From positions 248,001 through 312,000 of the forward strand of contig JAWKPC010000004.1 of the NCBI GenBank assembly GCA_041390865.1: a stretch of 64,000 nucleotides of DNA. Reading direction: 5' to 3'. The notes under the pieces were generated by a model that was given only the letters and a program-made list of their open reading frames with translations, was not told the origin of the DNA and did no database searches. Source of the DNA: JAUIIK01 sp041390865. Its GTDB lineage: Bacteria; Chloroflexota; Chloroflexia; Thermomicrobiales; CFX8. Shown here piece by piece: positions 1 through 8,241 of the stretch (its first letter is position 1; the number at the start of each line of letters is the position of its first letter). A program made the translations under genes and the position numbers.

Positions 1-360
1 AGCGCTCTCGCGGGCCTTGTCGAGCATTGCCTGCGTCATATCGATGCCGATCACCCGCCCTTCCGGACCCACCTGTTTGGACGCCAGAATGCTGTCAAAT
101 CCCGCGCCGGAGCCCAGATCGAGCACCACTTCGCCGGGCCGCAAGTCTCCAAGCGCGAAGGGATTGCCAACGCCAGCGAAGCTTTCGACGGCAATATCGG
201 GAAGCGTGTCTACCCGTGTTGCGGGGTAGCCAAGCCGGGCCGCAAGAAAGCGGCCAGTGTGGAAGTGAAAACCTTTTGTCGGGAAGGCTGCCACTTCTTC
301 GTATTCGTGCTTGATGGCATTTCGCAGGACGTCCTGATCGACGGCCAGGCTGGTTGCCAT
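1..360 (-). CDS. ArsM-like SAM-dependent methyltransferase (3' end outside window)
   Basis: The first 120 codons are present. They contain a class I methyltransferase SAM-binding motif I (VLDLGSGAGFDSILAS) followed by GRVIGIDMTQAMLDKAR, the usual order in arsenite methyltransferases and related enzymes. The N-terminal part (KHEYEEVAAFPTKGFHFHTGR) also resembles the pre-motif region of ArsM-like proteins. The ATG at 360 is preceded by AAGGAGG at ideal spacing, so this start is secure. The Cys residues that would prove arsenite methylation lie in the missing part. An OsmC gene lies just upstream on the same strand, 24 bases away, which suggests one stress or detoxification operon. The specific substrate is an inference. 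Confidence 0.85.
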   Translation of the reverse strand, partial: MATSLAVDQDVLRNAIKHEYEEVAAFPTKGFHFHTGRFLAARLGYPATRVDTLPDIAVESFAGVGNPFALGDLRPGEVVLDLGSGAGFDSILASKQVGPEGRVIGIDMTQAMLDKARESA

Positions 361-384
361 GATGTTGCCTCCTTATCGGTCTGG

Positions 385-945
385 TTAGTCTGAACGGTTG
401 ATCTGCACCGGGACCGGATTGCGAACAATGTCGAGCACCGGCGATGTACGCAGTACATGCGCTTCCAGCTCGGCGAGTTCGTCGTCGGTTGCCGAACTCT
501 TCACCCGATAGGTAGCGCGAATATTCTTGAATCCGGGCCGCTGCTCATCGCTCAAGCCGAGGAACGCATGCAGATCGAGATCTCCGTGGAGATCGAAGGT
601 CAGTTCCTCGATATCAATACCCCGCGCGGCGGCATTGTAGGCGTAGCCGACGGCGAGGCAGCCCGCCAACGCGCCAAGCACGCTCTCGACGGCGTTCGGG
701 CTGGAGTCGGCGCCCAGCAGGACCTCAGGCTCGTCACCGACCATTACATGAGTGCGGGCGTGTTGCTGCTCCGATCCAGCACCGTAGAACGACGTGATCT
801 CGGTGACGCAGCGCGCGCCGCCTTCCCAGCGACTACGGGTACGGAACTGGAACTGAGCCAGCTGGGGATCGTCTTTGATCAGCCCGATCGTCGCTCCGAG
901 CTGTTCGAGGTCGACACCGTTGTTGACTGTGGCGGTTGTCATCAT
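385..945 (-). CDS. OsmC family protein
   Basis: OsmC/Ohr-type proteins reduce organic or other hydroperoxides through a two-Cys thiol mechanism in the cytoplasm. The sequence shows the helix motif SSPNAVESVLGALAGCLAVG with the first Cys at about residue 96. The end of the domain reads RTSPVLDIVRNPVPV, where the second OsmC Cys (normally in a Cys-Pro pair) is Ser at about residue 168. The frame runs further upstream, but the tandem ATG at 940-945 behind a purine-rich AAAGGGAAG fits the domain start, giving about 186 residues. It is probably co-transcribed with the methyltransferase downstream. With only one active Cys it may not be a classical peroxidase. Confidence 0.85.
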   Translation of the reverse strand: MMTTATVNNGVDLEQLGATIGLIKDDPQLAQFQFRTRSRWEGGARCVTEITSFYGAGSEQQHARTHVMVGDEPEVLLGADSSPNAVESVLGALAGCLAVGYAYNAAARGIDIEELTFDLHGDLDLHAFLGLSDEQRPGFKNIRATYRVKSSATDDELAELEAHVLRTSPVLDIVRNPVPVQINRSD

Positions 946-1340
946 TCTTCCCTTTCGAACTAGATCTAGTAGTTGCTCGCTCGTATCTCCTCTCTTCCCA
1001 CCTCCTTTCCGATCTACCTGGCTCCACGGGCGTCGTGAATTCACACTCCGGTACTTCCGTTTCTGGGCGGAAGATGTAGTGAGTTTGCAGCCCGAGAGCG
1101 TGCCGGTTGGACGCTTGTGCTTGATCCCGAGTACGGCCAGTTGCCTCATGGTTCTGGTCGTTAGTCCGGCCCAGCAATTGAAACGATCGTATCAAACATA
1201 TGTTTAACATAGGGTGCAAGAGGTCTGATTGTCAAGTTCGGCGTGTTCCAGTTGTATTGATACGTGGATATCTCACGTCGAGGTGGAGAGTTGGATTAGA
1301 CTACTCATACTGAAAGTTCAGTCAATGAACAGGGGACAGT
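946..1340. other. Divergent intergenic region with a palindrome
   Basis: This stretch separates the leftward OsmC/methyltransferase pair from the rightward exported protein. I see no convincing gene in it. It holds the perfect 12-base palindrome AAACATATGTTT at 1194-1205, about 250 bases upstream of the OsmC start. That spacing is rather long for a simple operator of the OsmC gene unless the transcript has a long leader. Confidence 0.5.
1194..1205. promoter_or_regulatory. Perfect palindrome AAACATATGTTT, candidate operator
   Basis: AT-rich 12-base perfect dyad in an otherwise GC-rich intergenic region upstream of the methyltransferase/OsmC pair. AT-rich dyads of this kind are typical of ArsR/SmtB and other winged-helix repressor sites, but no regulator gene is adjacent. 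Function is inferred from position only. Confidence 0.3.
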
Positions 1341-1871
1341 ATGTGGCGGCTTGCTCTTGTCTTCCTTCTTGGCCTTATTGCGATCGCCCCGGCGGCGGTT
1401 TCCGCCGACCACGACGACACCTGACACCCTGCACCAACTCCACCAGTTGGTCGGGGACAATTCGAGATTCAAGTTGCTACGTCCGACCTGCAAACCGCCG
1501 AAGGTCAGCGGCCGGTAGCGATGTTTCAGCTCCAGGCCGCCATTCATATCGACCCCGCTGGCGACGCCAGGGCACATGGAACATTGCTCCACCGTCGTGA
1601 AGCGACAGCGCGAACACTCGTATATCAACCAACCGCGAACGGAACAAGTGCCGCCTGTGCCGACACCGATGGGAACGGGCGAACGGAACTCCGTACGCTT
1701 CGTCTGGCATTTCGCCAGCAACGCGGTCAACAAGAGTTGCTGGTGTTGATTTCAGAATTGGTCTCTGCCGAAGAGTCTGGCCGCTATCCTGCGTCGGTAC
1801 TAATCCAGGGCAGAGACGGCACAGTCATTGCGGAAGGTCGAGCGACGCTGAGGCTCCTTCTTTCCGACTAA
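1341..1871 (+). pseudogene. Exported protein of unknown function, interrupted by in-frame UGA
   Basis: An ATG at 1341 with AGGGGA just upstream opens a clear signal peptide (MWRLALVFLLGLIAIAP, then AAVSA as a plausible cleavage site). Five residues later the frame meets TGA at 1422-1424. It then stays open in the same frame to 1871, giving about 149 further residues, which start HPAPTPPVGRGQFEIQVATS. The signal peptide and the following domain share one frame with no indel, so this was one gene. The simplest reading is a nonsense mutation or a base-call error. Selenocysteine is unlikely because no redox motif surrounds the codon. I do not recognise the mature domain; it looks like a beta-rich secreted domain. 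Confidence 0.6.
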
Positions 1872-2091
1872 TGTCAACTCAGGAATGAATGTAGATTGAG
1901 AGTCGCGAACCAATCGCAACAACAACCATCAAACGCGAGGGCCCTTGGCGGTGGTGGGACGACTACTGGCACATCTCGGCAAGATCGATCGCACCACCCC
2001 CCGCCTCAATCGACGGGTCTCCAGGGCTCATGATCGTTGGCTGGCTCTATACTGCTCCTCAACCACAGGAGCGGAAAGGGAGCGACGGCAG

Positions 2092-2769
2092 ATGACCATT
2101 ACGATCAATCCGAGGCCGGATTCGAGCGTCACAGCCAGGCAGATCGAACAGCTACGGCGAATTCCACCGGCAACGATCGGCCATATGCTGGATTTCGGGT
2201 TCATGGCGAACGACCTGCGGCCGATCGGTGTCGGGCGGGGATTCACTCTCTGCGGTCCGGCCGTGACAGTGCGCACCTCGGCCCTGGACAGCGGCGTCGT
2301 TCATCATGCCGTCGACATCGCTGAGCCTGGCGACGTGCTGGTGATCGACCGCAACGGCGACGAGAAGCATGCCTGCTGGGGGGAATTGACCTCACTGGCG
2401 GCGAAGATACGCGGCCTGGCAGGAACGATCGTCGACGGCCCGGCGACGGATATCCCGGAGATCTGGGAGATGGAGTATCTGACGTTCTGCCGTGGCGTCG
2501 CGCCGATCACCAGCCGCTCGACCGGCGCATCGGGCGAGATCAACACGTCGATTCACTGCGGCGGCGTGCCGGTTTCCCCGGGCGACATCATCCTCGCCGA
2601 CGACAACGGTATCCTCGTCATCCCAGCAGATCAGGTCGCGGAGATCATCGACCACTGCGGGCCACGAGTCGAGCATGAAGCCATGATTCGCCGCCGTCTG
2701 CTTGCGGGCGAGAAGCTCGGCGAGATCACCGGCGCAAGCGATCGGCTGAAGCAGCATCTTGGCGACTGA
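2092..2769 (+). CDS. RraA-like / HMG aldolase-like family protein
   Basis: This family includes 4-hydroxy-4-methyl-2-oxoglutarate/oxaloacetate aldolases and the RNase E regulator RraA. Typical blocks are present in order: LRPIGVGRGFTLCGPAVTV, AVDIAEPGDVLVIDRNG, CWGELTSLAAKIRGLAG, and TIVDGPATDI. In the aldolases the last motif reads DGxxRD, with the Arg binding substrate. Here that Arg is Thr, so classical aldolase activity is doubtful. The ATG at 2092 follows GGAAAGGGAG and starts just before the domain; the frame extends upstream without family similarity. A second family member with the Arg retained lies at 42668-43390. Length (225 residues) is normal. Confidence 0.8.
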   Translation: MTITINPRPDSSVTARQIEQLRRIPPATIGHMLDFGFMANDLRPIGVGRGFTLCGPAVTVRTSALDSGVVHHAVDIAEPGDVLVIDRNGDEKHACWGELTSLAAKIRGLAGTIVDGPATDIPEIWEMEYLTFCRGVAPITSRSTGASGEINTSIHCGGVPVSPGDIILADDNGILVIPADQVAEIIDHCGPRVEHEAMIRRRLLAGEKLGEITGASDRLKQHLGD

Positions 2770-2872
2770 ACGCCCGACCTCGTAGCCCGGCTGACCGCGC
2801 GGCAAGCAAACGACGGCTAGCGCAACCACGACAATTCATAACTCGACGTAGCCATTCGGAGAGACCCGGATG

Positions 2873-3433
2873 CTACTCCTCGCGAGCTGCCTCAGCTTCG
2901 TCAGCGGTGATCTTCAGATCGATCCGGCCATGGGCAATAGACTTGATCGCCTCGACCGGGACGACGACATCGTGGGTGAAGAAGAATCCAGAATCGACGA
3001 TGAATGCCGAGGACACCCCCTCGTCGTCGTAAACGATCTCGTCGAGATGTCCGATGTGCTTGTCCGCACTGTCATAGACCTCGGACCCGTGACTCAGGAC
3101 GACGGCATCCCTGGGAACGCTGCCGGGCGTTGTCACGATCTTCGGAGTATCGACATAGTGCAAATCGCTGATATAGATCGGCATATGCTGCTCGGCGACG
3201 AATGCCGGAAGATCATCAGCGTCGGAAGCAGTCATCTTGAGATAGACAACGTGGTCATCATCGATCCGGTCGACCAGCTCCCGATGCACGATGCGGTCAT
3301 GCGTCAGTAGCACGCCTTCATGGACGACGAACTCGCGGACCATGAGCTTGTCGGTATCGAAGATGATGCGAGACACTGTCCCGATGTCTTCACCGTCACT
3401 GGTTTTGACATGACTGCCTAGATCGAGTTGCAT
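2873..3433 (-). CDS. PRC-barrel domain protein
   Basis: The 186-residue product begins MQLDLGSHVKTSDGEDIG, the usual opening of a PRC-barrel beta-barrel, and repeats a similar unit in the second half (LSHGSEVYDSADKHIGHLDE). Two PRC-like halves are therefore likely. Such proteins are small cytoplasmic or envelope-associated stress or photosynthesis-related proteins without a known enzymatic role. The ATG at 3433 has GGGAGGT at good spacing; an upstream in-frame start lacks one. The product is acidic and His-rich in places. It is convergent with the RraA-like gene and downstream of the Lrp gene on the same strand. Specific function is unknown. Confidence 0.75.
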   Translation of the reverse strand: MQLDLGSHVKTSDGEDIGTVSRIIFDTDKLMVREFVVHEGVLLTHDRIVHRELVDRIDDDHVVYLKMTASDADDLPAFVAEQHMPIYISDLHYVDTPKIVTTPGSVPRDAVVLSHGSEVYDSADKHIGHLDEIVYDDEGVSSAFIVDSGFFFTHDVVVPVEAIKSIAHGRIDLKITADEAEAAREE

Positions 3434-3583
3434 CAATTTACCTCCCGTTCCACGACATTGAGTACTAACACGCATCATAGGGCCATCAGAGTTACATAGG
3501 AATCAGGATTGCCGTCGGCCTCGTGTCAATGTTGTAACAGTCCACAAACCCGACGATTCGTCGAGAGGTTGGAAAGCAGCGCA

Positions 3584-4060
3584 CTAACCGCCGAGATCTC
3601 GTCCGGGCCGCTCGATCGAGCGCCTGGCTATCGGACTGGAGAGAACGATCGAGGTCACGTGATCGCCACAGGGCCGCAGCCGATCGAGGACAGCTTCGAG
3701 ATGGCCGACGGATTCGACCAGCACGGTCATGACGAGATCGTCCGCTCCGGTCACATGGTGGCATTCAACGACTTCGGGAACCCCGACGACGGCCGCGAGC
3801 GCCCGCTCATAACTCAGGCGGTTGGCTTTGACGCGAATAACGGCGCGGATCGACAGCCCGATCGCCGCCGGGTCAATCCGTGCATGGTAACCAGCGATGA
3901 TCCCGGCATCCTCCATCTTCCGCACCCGTTCCGCCACGGCCGGTGTCGAGAGATGGACGCGCCGGCCGAGTTCGGCGAACGAGATCCGGCCGTCGGCCTG
4001 GAGCTCGTCGAGAATCCGCCAACCGGTGTCGTCGAGGAGGTGGTCGAATCGATCCTTCAA
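3584..4060 (-). CDS. Lrp/AsnC family transcriptional regulator
   Basis: The product has 158 residues. The N-terminal helix-turn-helix (LDDTGWRILDELQADGRISFAELGRRVHLS, shown here in two joined pieces) is followed by TPAVAERVRKMEDAGII, the standard Lrp DNA-binding region. The C-terminal half (IRAVIRVKANRLSYERALAA, then VPEVVECHHVTGADDLVMTV) is a RAM ligand-binding domain. Lrp-family proteins sense amino acids or related metabolites and often repress or activate neighbouring genes. The PRC-barrel gene downstream on the same strand is a possible target but nothing in it points to amino-acid metabolism. The ligand is unknown. Confidence 0.92.
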   Translation of the reverse strand: MKDRFDHLLDDTGWRILDELQADGRISFAELGRRVHLSTPAVAERVRKMEDAGIIAGYHARIDPAAIGLSIRAVIRVKANRLSYERALAAVVGVPEVVECHHVTGADDLVMTVLVESVGHLEAVLDRLRPCGDHVTSIVLSSPIARRSIERPGRDLGG

Positions 4061-4268
4061 GACGTTTCCACCTTGTCACCAGAGCGTTATGTCGAATCCA
4101 CTGCGAATTCGGGGCCTGGCTAATAATGCGAATCAGATGTGACCGGGAAGCCGTCCAATTGACGGCAATCCCCGGAAAATGCCTTCAACTCCCCGTTTGC
4201 ACATGGTAGTTCAGGTTCTATTGTTTTGGCAGCAATGCGATGTACAGAGTGGAAAGGTATGGAATCGA

Positions 4269-4742
4269 ATGGACCAGAATGAACGAGCGCGACTGATTGA
4301 CCAGTACAAACGTGGCTACGCGACGATCCTCGCGTCGATCGCGGATATGACGGACGAGGAGTGGGACGCCCGTGAGGCTCCTGGAGAGTGGAGCCCCCGC
4401 GAGGTGATCCACCACCTGGCCGACAGCGAGATGACGTCGGCGATCCGTATTCGCCGCCTGATCGTCGAAGACGCCCCGCTGATCCAGGGCTACGACCAGG
4501 AAGCCTTCACCGCCAGGCTCTACTACGACCGACCCATCGAGACGTCGTTGCTGGCGCTCGAAGGCGCCCGTGTTTCGACGTCGGCGCTCCTCGACTGCAT
4601 GACCGAGGAAGACTGGCAGTCGGCCGGGACGCACAGCGAGTCCGGCGACTTCTCAGCCGATGACTGGTTGCGGGCATATGCGGTGCATTGCGATGAGCAC
4701 GCGGATCAGATCATGCGGGCGCGGGCGGCCCTCACCCCCTAG
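4269..4742 (+). CDS. DinB-family protein ending in an intergenic repeat
   Basis: About 157 residues with a four-helix DinB/YfiT-like pattern and the His residues expected of its metal site (EVIHHLADSE near the N-terminus, then HCDEHADQI near the C-terminus). Members include thiol-dependent S-transferases and DNA-damage-induced proteins of uncertain role. The ATG at 4269 fits the domain start. The last residues, ALTP and the TAG stop, come from a copy of a dispersed C-rich repeat that begins at 4728. The winged-helix gene at 21569-22810 ends identically. The repeat has therefore probably replaced the original 3' end. The substrate is unknown. Confidence 0.8.
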   Translation: MDQNERARLIDQYKRGYATILASIADMTDEEWDAREAPGEWSPREVIHHLADSEMTSAIRIRRLIVEDAPLIQGYDQEAFTARLYYDRPIETSLLALEGARVSTSALLDCMTEEDWQSAGTHSESGDFSADDWLRAYAVHCDEHADQIMRARAALTP

Positions 4743-4786
4743 CCCCCTCTCCCACAGCTCCGCTACGCTCCGCGGGGAGAGGGGGA
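4728..4786. repeat. C-rich dispersed repeat, copy A
   Basis: GCCCTCACCCCCTAGCCCCC followed by TCTCCC, then a short spacer and the complementary GGGGAGAGGGGG. The first about 27 bases are identical to 22796-22822. The element can form a strong hairpin and may act as a terminator. It supplies the TAG stop codon of the DinB gene. Confidence 0.7.
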
Positions 4787-4943
4787 AACGATCCAATACG
4801 AGGGAGGGTGCTCTCGAACATCGGCAACTCGCCGAATTGCCGGTATGGCGATCGGTTGGGATGACTTGTCGGAATAATCGGCGGCATAACAACAGGGAGC
4901 GGCTGCATCCCTGTTCCCTATTACCTAATCCCTCTTCCCAACG

Positions 4944-7364
4944 TCAGGGATAGAGCTCGAAGTAGGCGTCGTAGATGCGGCGGGCGACGGGGGCGGCGGA
5001 TTGGGAGCCGGCGACGCCGTGCTCGATCAGGGCAGCGACGGTGATGCGGGGGCTCTCGCTCGGCGCAAATGAGCCGAAGGAACCGTGGTCGGCTTCGCCC
5101 TCGCGGCCGGTTTCGGCGGTACCGGTCTTGCCGGAGACGGAGTACGGAGCACCGGCGAACGCGGTCACGGCCGTGCCGTTGCTGGCGTGAATGACGTCGT
5201 ACATCGCGTCCTTGATAATACCGAGCTGCTCCGGCGTCAGCGGCAGTTTCCCGGCTTCCGTCGGCTCGCCCTTGTAGACGACGTCGCCCTGCTGGGTCAC
5301 GACGTCCATGATGACGTAGGGCTCGTAGAGCGTGCCGTCGTTCGTGATCGCGGCGTAGGCGCGCGTCAACTGGAGCGGCGTCGCGGCGAAGAAACCCTGG
5401 CCGATTGCGAAATTGACGGCATCTCCACGCGCCCAGGCATCGCCGAGTGTTTCCCGCTTCCATTCCGGATCCGGCACGACGCCCGGCACCTCATAGAGCG
5501 CATCGATACCGGTCAGCTGGCCGAAGCCGAACGAGCGGGCCATGTTCGGCAGGAGCATCTCGTCCTTCTCGTCGAGCTGCGCGCCGATCTGATAGAAAAC
5601 CGTGTTGCAGGATCGGTAGATGCCGGTGTGGAGATCCATCTGCCCCTGGCCGCCCGGCACCCAGTCGGACCAGACCTGATCAGCGCCTTCCAGCGAGAAG
5701 GTAGCGGGACAATTGATCGGCGTGCCGGCCTCGTATCCGAGATGGACGATCGCGGCGGCGGCGGTCACGACCTTGAAGGTCGAGCCGGTCGGGTAGACCT
5801 CGGTCGTCGCCCGGTTCACCAACGGACGCTTCTCCGGATCGTTCAGCTCGGCCCACTGCTCGCTGCTCAGGCCGAGGATGAACTGGTTGGGGTCGAACGT
5901 CGGGCGGCTGGCCATCGCCAGGACCTGTCCGGTCCAGGGATCCATCACGACCGCCGAACCCGTCTCCTCTTCAAGTGCGGCATCCGTAGCGATCTGGAGG
6001 TCGATATCGACCGTGAGCACGACATCCTTGGCTGGTTCCGGCTGGACTTCGCCAATGATTCGAATCAGCGTCCCATCGCGCTGCCGCAGCGCCAGCGTGC
6101 CGCCCCGCTTTCCGGCCAGCCACTCTTCGGCGAAGGCTTCGACGCCGCCGCGCCCAATCAGGTCGCCTGCCTCGTAACCGCGCTTTGAAAGCTCGGGCAA
6201 CTCTTCGGCGGTGATCTCACTGAGGTAGCCAGTGATGTGGGCCGCCGCGGCGCCGAGCGGATAGACCCGGGCGGGCCACTTCTGAACGACCACGCCACCG
6301 ATCGCGCCAAGCTGGTCGATCAATCCCTGATCCATGTCGTCCGGATAGTCCTTGACCGGCATAAACCAGTTGGGCTGACCGCTCGCGTAGCGGGCTTTGA
6401 TCGTTTCCTGGTCCATATCAAGCAGCTGAGAAAGCTGGGACAGCATCTCGGCTTCGTTGGTGATCTGGCTCGGGATAATTCCGACCCGGCTGATAAATCC
6501 GGTTTCCGCCAGAGGCCGGCCCTTGCGGTCGAGGATCCGGCCGCGCTCGGGGGCGTCGCCGACCCATTCGACGTAGCCGTCGCCAAGGCCAGCGAAGATC
6601 AGCGAAGGAGACCAGTCCACCCGGAACTCGTCGCCATCGCGACTGATCGGGATCTGGTTCTCGTCGGTAAACTCACCGATACGGGACGAATCAAATTCAG
6701 CCCGGATCGAGAAGATCCGGTCATCCTCCTGGCCGCTAACGACCTCGGCGTCGACGCTGATGATGCCGGCCTCGACGGCGATCGCCTCGTAGCGGGCGAC
6801 GAAGTCTTCCTTGGTGATCTGTTCCTTCGCCGAGGCGGTGATCAACTCGTACATCTGGGCATAGGCGCCAGCGGACCAGGCATCGACGTAGATCTCGGCG
6901 ACGCGCTTCGGGGCGGTCAACAGGCCGGGTGGAAGCGGCGTCGCTGTCGGTGATGGCTCGGGCGTTGGGGTGGCGACGCCTGGCGGCAGCGGAGCGGTCG
7001 GCAAGCCGCTGCCCGATTCCGCCTCGGTGGCTGTGGACGTTTCGGCAACGGCCGGCTCGGATGTCTCGGTGCCGACGACCGCGGCCGGCTCGCTGGTCGG
7101 CTCCCCATCGTCGTTCTCGCCATCGCTCAACGCCTGAGCGATGAGGACGGACCCGCCGATAATGATGACCAGGACGATGCCGATCAAGAGGAATTTGGGC
7201 CAGAGCCGATCCTGATTGCCGTACGGAGACCAGCTGGAGCTGCCGGACCACTCCGCCCGGCGGGCACGGCGTCGGCCCCCGACCTTCCGTCCGGTCGAGC
7301 TAGACGGAATATCCCGGGATCGAGCCGAGAATGGAGTTGATCGGCGCGAATCGCGACGTGACAC
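4944..7364 (-). CDS. Class B penicillin-binding protein (transpeptidase)
   Basis: An 806-residue bitopic peptidoglycan transpeptidase acting outside the membrane. Order of parts: a basic cytoplasmic N-terminus, one membrane segment at about residues 58-79, a Ser/Thr/Pro/Glu-rich linker to about 150, an NTF2-like domain (MecA_N type, starting RVAEIYVDAWSAGAYAQMY), a PBP dimerisation region beginning RGRILDRKGRPLAETG, and the transpeptidase. The three catalytic motifs are intact: STFK at residue 528, SCN at 585 and KTG at 746. The NTF2-like domain also occurs in low-affinity PBPs such as PBP2a, so reduced beta-lactam affinity is possible but not shown. The start is GTG. A promoter with a GTACGTAC palindrome lies 57-85 bases upstream. 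Confidence 0.93.
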   Translation of the reverse strand: MSRRDSRRSTPFSARSRDIPSSSTGRKVGGRRRARRAEWSGSSSWSPYGNQDRLWPKFLLIGIVLVIIIGGSVLIAQALSDGENDDGEPTSEPAAVVGTETSEPAVAETSTATEAESGSGLPTAPLPPGVATPTPEPSPTATPLPPGLLTAPKRVAEIYVDAWSAGAYAQMYELITASAKEQITKEDFVARYEAIAVEAGIISVDAEVVSGQEDDRIFSIRAEFDSSRIGEFTDENQIPISRDGDEFRVDWSPSLIFAGLGDGYVEWVGDAPERGRILDRKGRPLAETGFISRVGIIPSQITNEAEMLSQLSQLLDMDQETIKARYASGQPNWFMPVKDYPDDMDQGLIDQLGAIGGVVVQKWPARVYPLGAAAAHITGYLSEITAEELPELSKRGYEAGDLIGRGGVEAFAEEWLAGKRGGTLALRQRDGTLIRIIGEVQPEPAKDVVLTVDIDLQIATDAALEEETGSAVVMDPWTGQVLAMASRPTFDPNQFILGLSSEQWAELNDPEKRPLVNRATTEVYPTGSTFKVVTAAAAIVHLGYEAGTPINCPATFSLEGADQVWSDWVPGGQGQMDLHTGIYRSCNTVFYQIGAQLDEKDEMLLPNMARSFGFGQLTGIDALYEVPGVVPDPEWKRETLGDAWARGDAVNFAIGQGFFAATPLQLTRAYAAITNDGTLYEPYVIMDVVTQQGDVVYKGEPTEAGKLPLTPEQLGIIKDAMYDVIHASNGTAVTAFAGAPYSVSGKTGTAETGREGEADHGSFGSFAPSESPRITVAALIEHGVAGSQSAAPVARRIYDAYFELYP

Positions 7365-7420
7365 TATGCCTTTGAAGTCCCTGCCGGTATAACGACGGCC
7401 TGTATGCGGAGATCATCCCA

Positions 7421-7449
7421 AGTGTACGTACTCAACTGGCCCATGCCAA
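7421..7449 (-). promoter_or_regulatory. Promoter of the PBP gene with GTACGTAC over the -10 box
   Basis: On the minus strand TTGGCA, a 17-base spacer and TACACT form a good sigma-70 promoter, about 57 bases ahead of the GTG start at 7364. The palindrome GTACGTAC (7424-7431) overlaps the -10 box, as it does at three other promoters in this window. Confidence 0.55.
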
Positions 7450-7486
7450 CCAGTCACAGGCTATGTTGCCACAGCCTTACCAAGGA

Positions 7487-8149
7487 TCAGAAGTCCCAGC
7501 CCCCTTCGACGGTCACGCTTTCGTCTCGAACATTTCGCAGGACGAGTGGGACAGCAGGCCGAAGATCAAGCGTTGCGGCTGATTCGCTCGCGAATCTCCA
7601 CTCCATCCCGACCCGAGATCCTGATCTGATCGTGCAGATGTTCCAATCGCCAAGCGCCTGCGACACCGGTGACGGGCAGTTCAATCCGGGACAAGAGACC
7701 AAAACAGCAACGAATTGTGGGTCATGAACCGGCTGCCGAACGGCAGACAGTTCCGCCGAGACCATGTACAGCGGTTCGACCGGCGACGCCGCACCGATCG
7801 TCCAACACGCCCCGGGCAGGAACGGTGGGGCGTACGACCAGGTCTGAAAGGGTAACCGGCCACCTGACGACGCATCGACCTCGAAGACCACGCCAAACGG
7901 GCTGTAGCCATTCTCGCGCCATCTCCAGCGCTCGGCAAAACCGATCTTGCCCAATCGCGCGAGCTCGTCCCGGTCGAGCGGGTACGCCAGTTCCAGCAGC
8001 ACGTCGCCGAAGCGGTAGACGACGTTGGCGGTGCCCCCGCCCTGATGCGGTCCCCGGCGCAGCACCGGAAATCCCTGTTCCGCAGGAATCGAAGCCAGGT
8101 CCTCGCGATCAACGAGCACGAAGACGTGGTCGAGACGCGCCGCAACCAT
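7487..8149 (-). CDS. Glyoxalase-like domain protein
   Basis: About 220 residues. The N-terminal part (LDHVFVLVDREDLASIPAEQ, then GTANVVYRFGDVLLELAYPL) matches the glyoxalase-like fold, with a His and a Glu at positions expected for metal binding. The start at 8149 is the Met immediately before VAARLDHVF; the frame is open further upstream but without similarity. Similar proteins in other bacteria have no established substrate. It is divergent from the beta-propeller gene, whose start is 92 bases away. Confidence 0.65.
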   Translation of the reverse strand: MVAARLDHVFVLVDREDLASIPAEQGFPVLRRGPHQGGGTANVVYRFGDVLLELAYPLDRDELARLGKIGFAERWRWRENGYSPFGVVFEVDASSGGRLPFQTWSYAPPFLPGACWTIGAASPVEPLYMVSAELSAVRQPVHDPQFVAVLVSCPGLNCPSPVSQALGDWNICTIRSGSRVGMEWRFASESAATLDLRPAVPLVLRNVRDESVTVEGGWDF

Positions 8150-8241
8150 CGTGCCGCCCTTCGATCCGCGAAGAAGTTCGCCTCCGGAGCCGATATCTGC
8201 AAGGATAGCCCGGGACAGGATGAAAGGTACGGTCATCTCAG

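Noticed and set aside
1422..1424. Selenocysteine codon in the exported protein
   Set aside because: No Cys-type redox motif or known Sec family; a nonsense change or base error is simpler.
5085..6188. 367-codon open frame on the plus strand
   Set aside because: Mirror of the penicillin-binding protein gene, which has all catalytic motifs.
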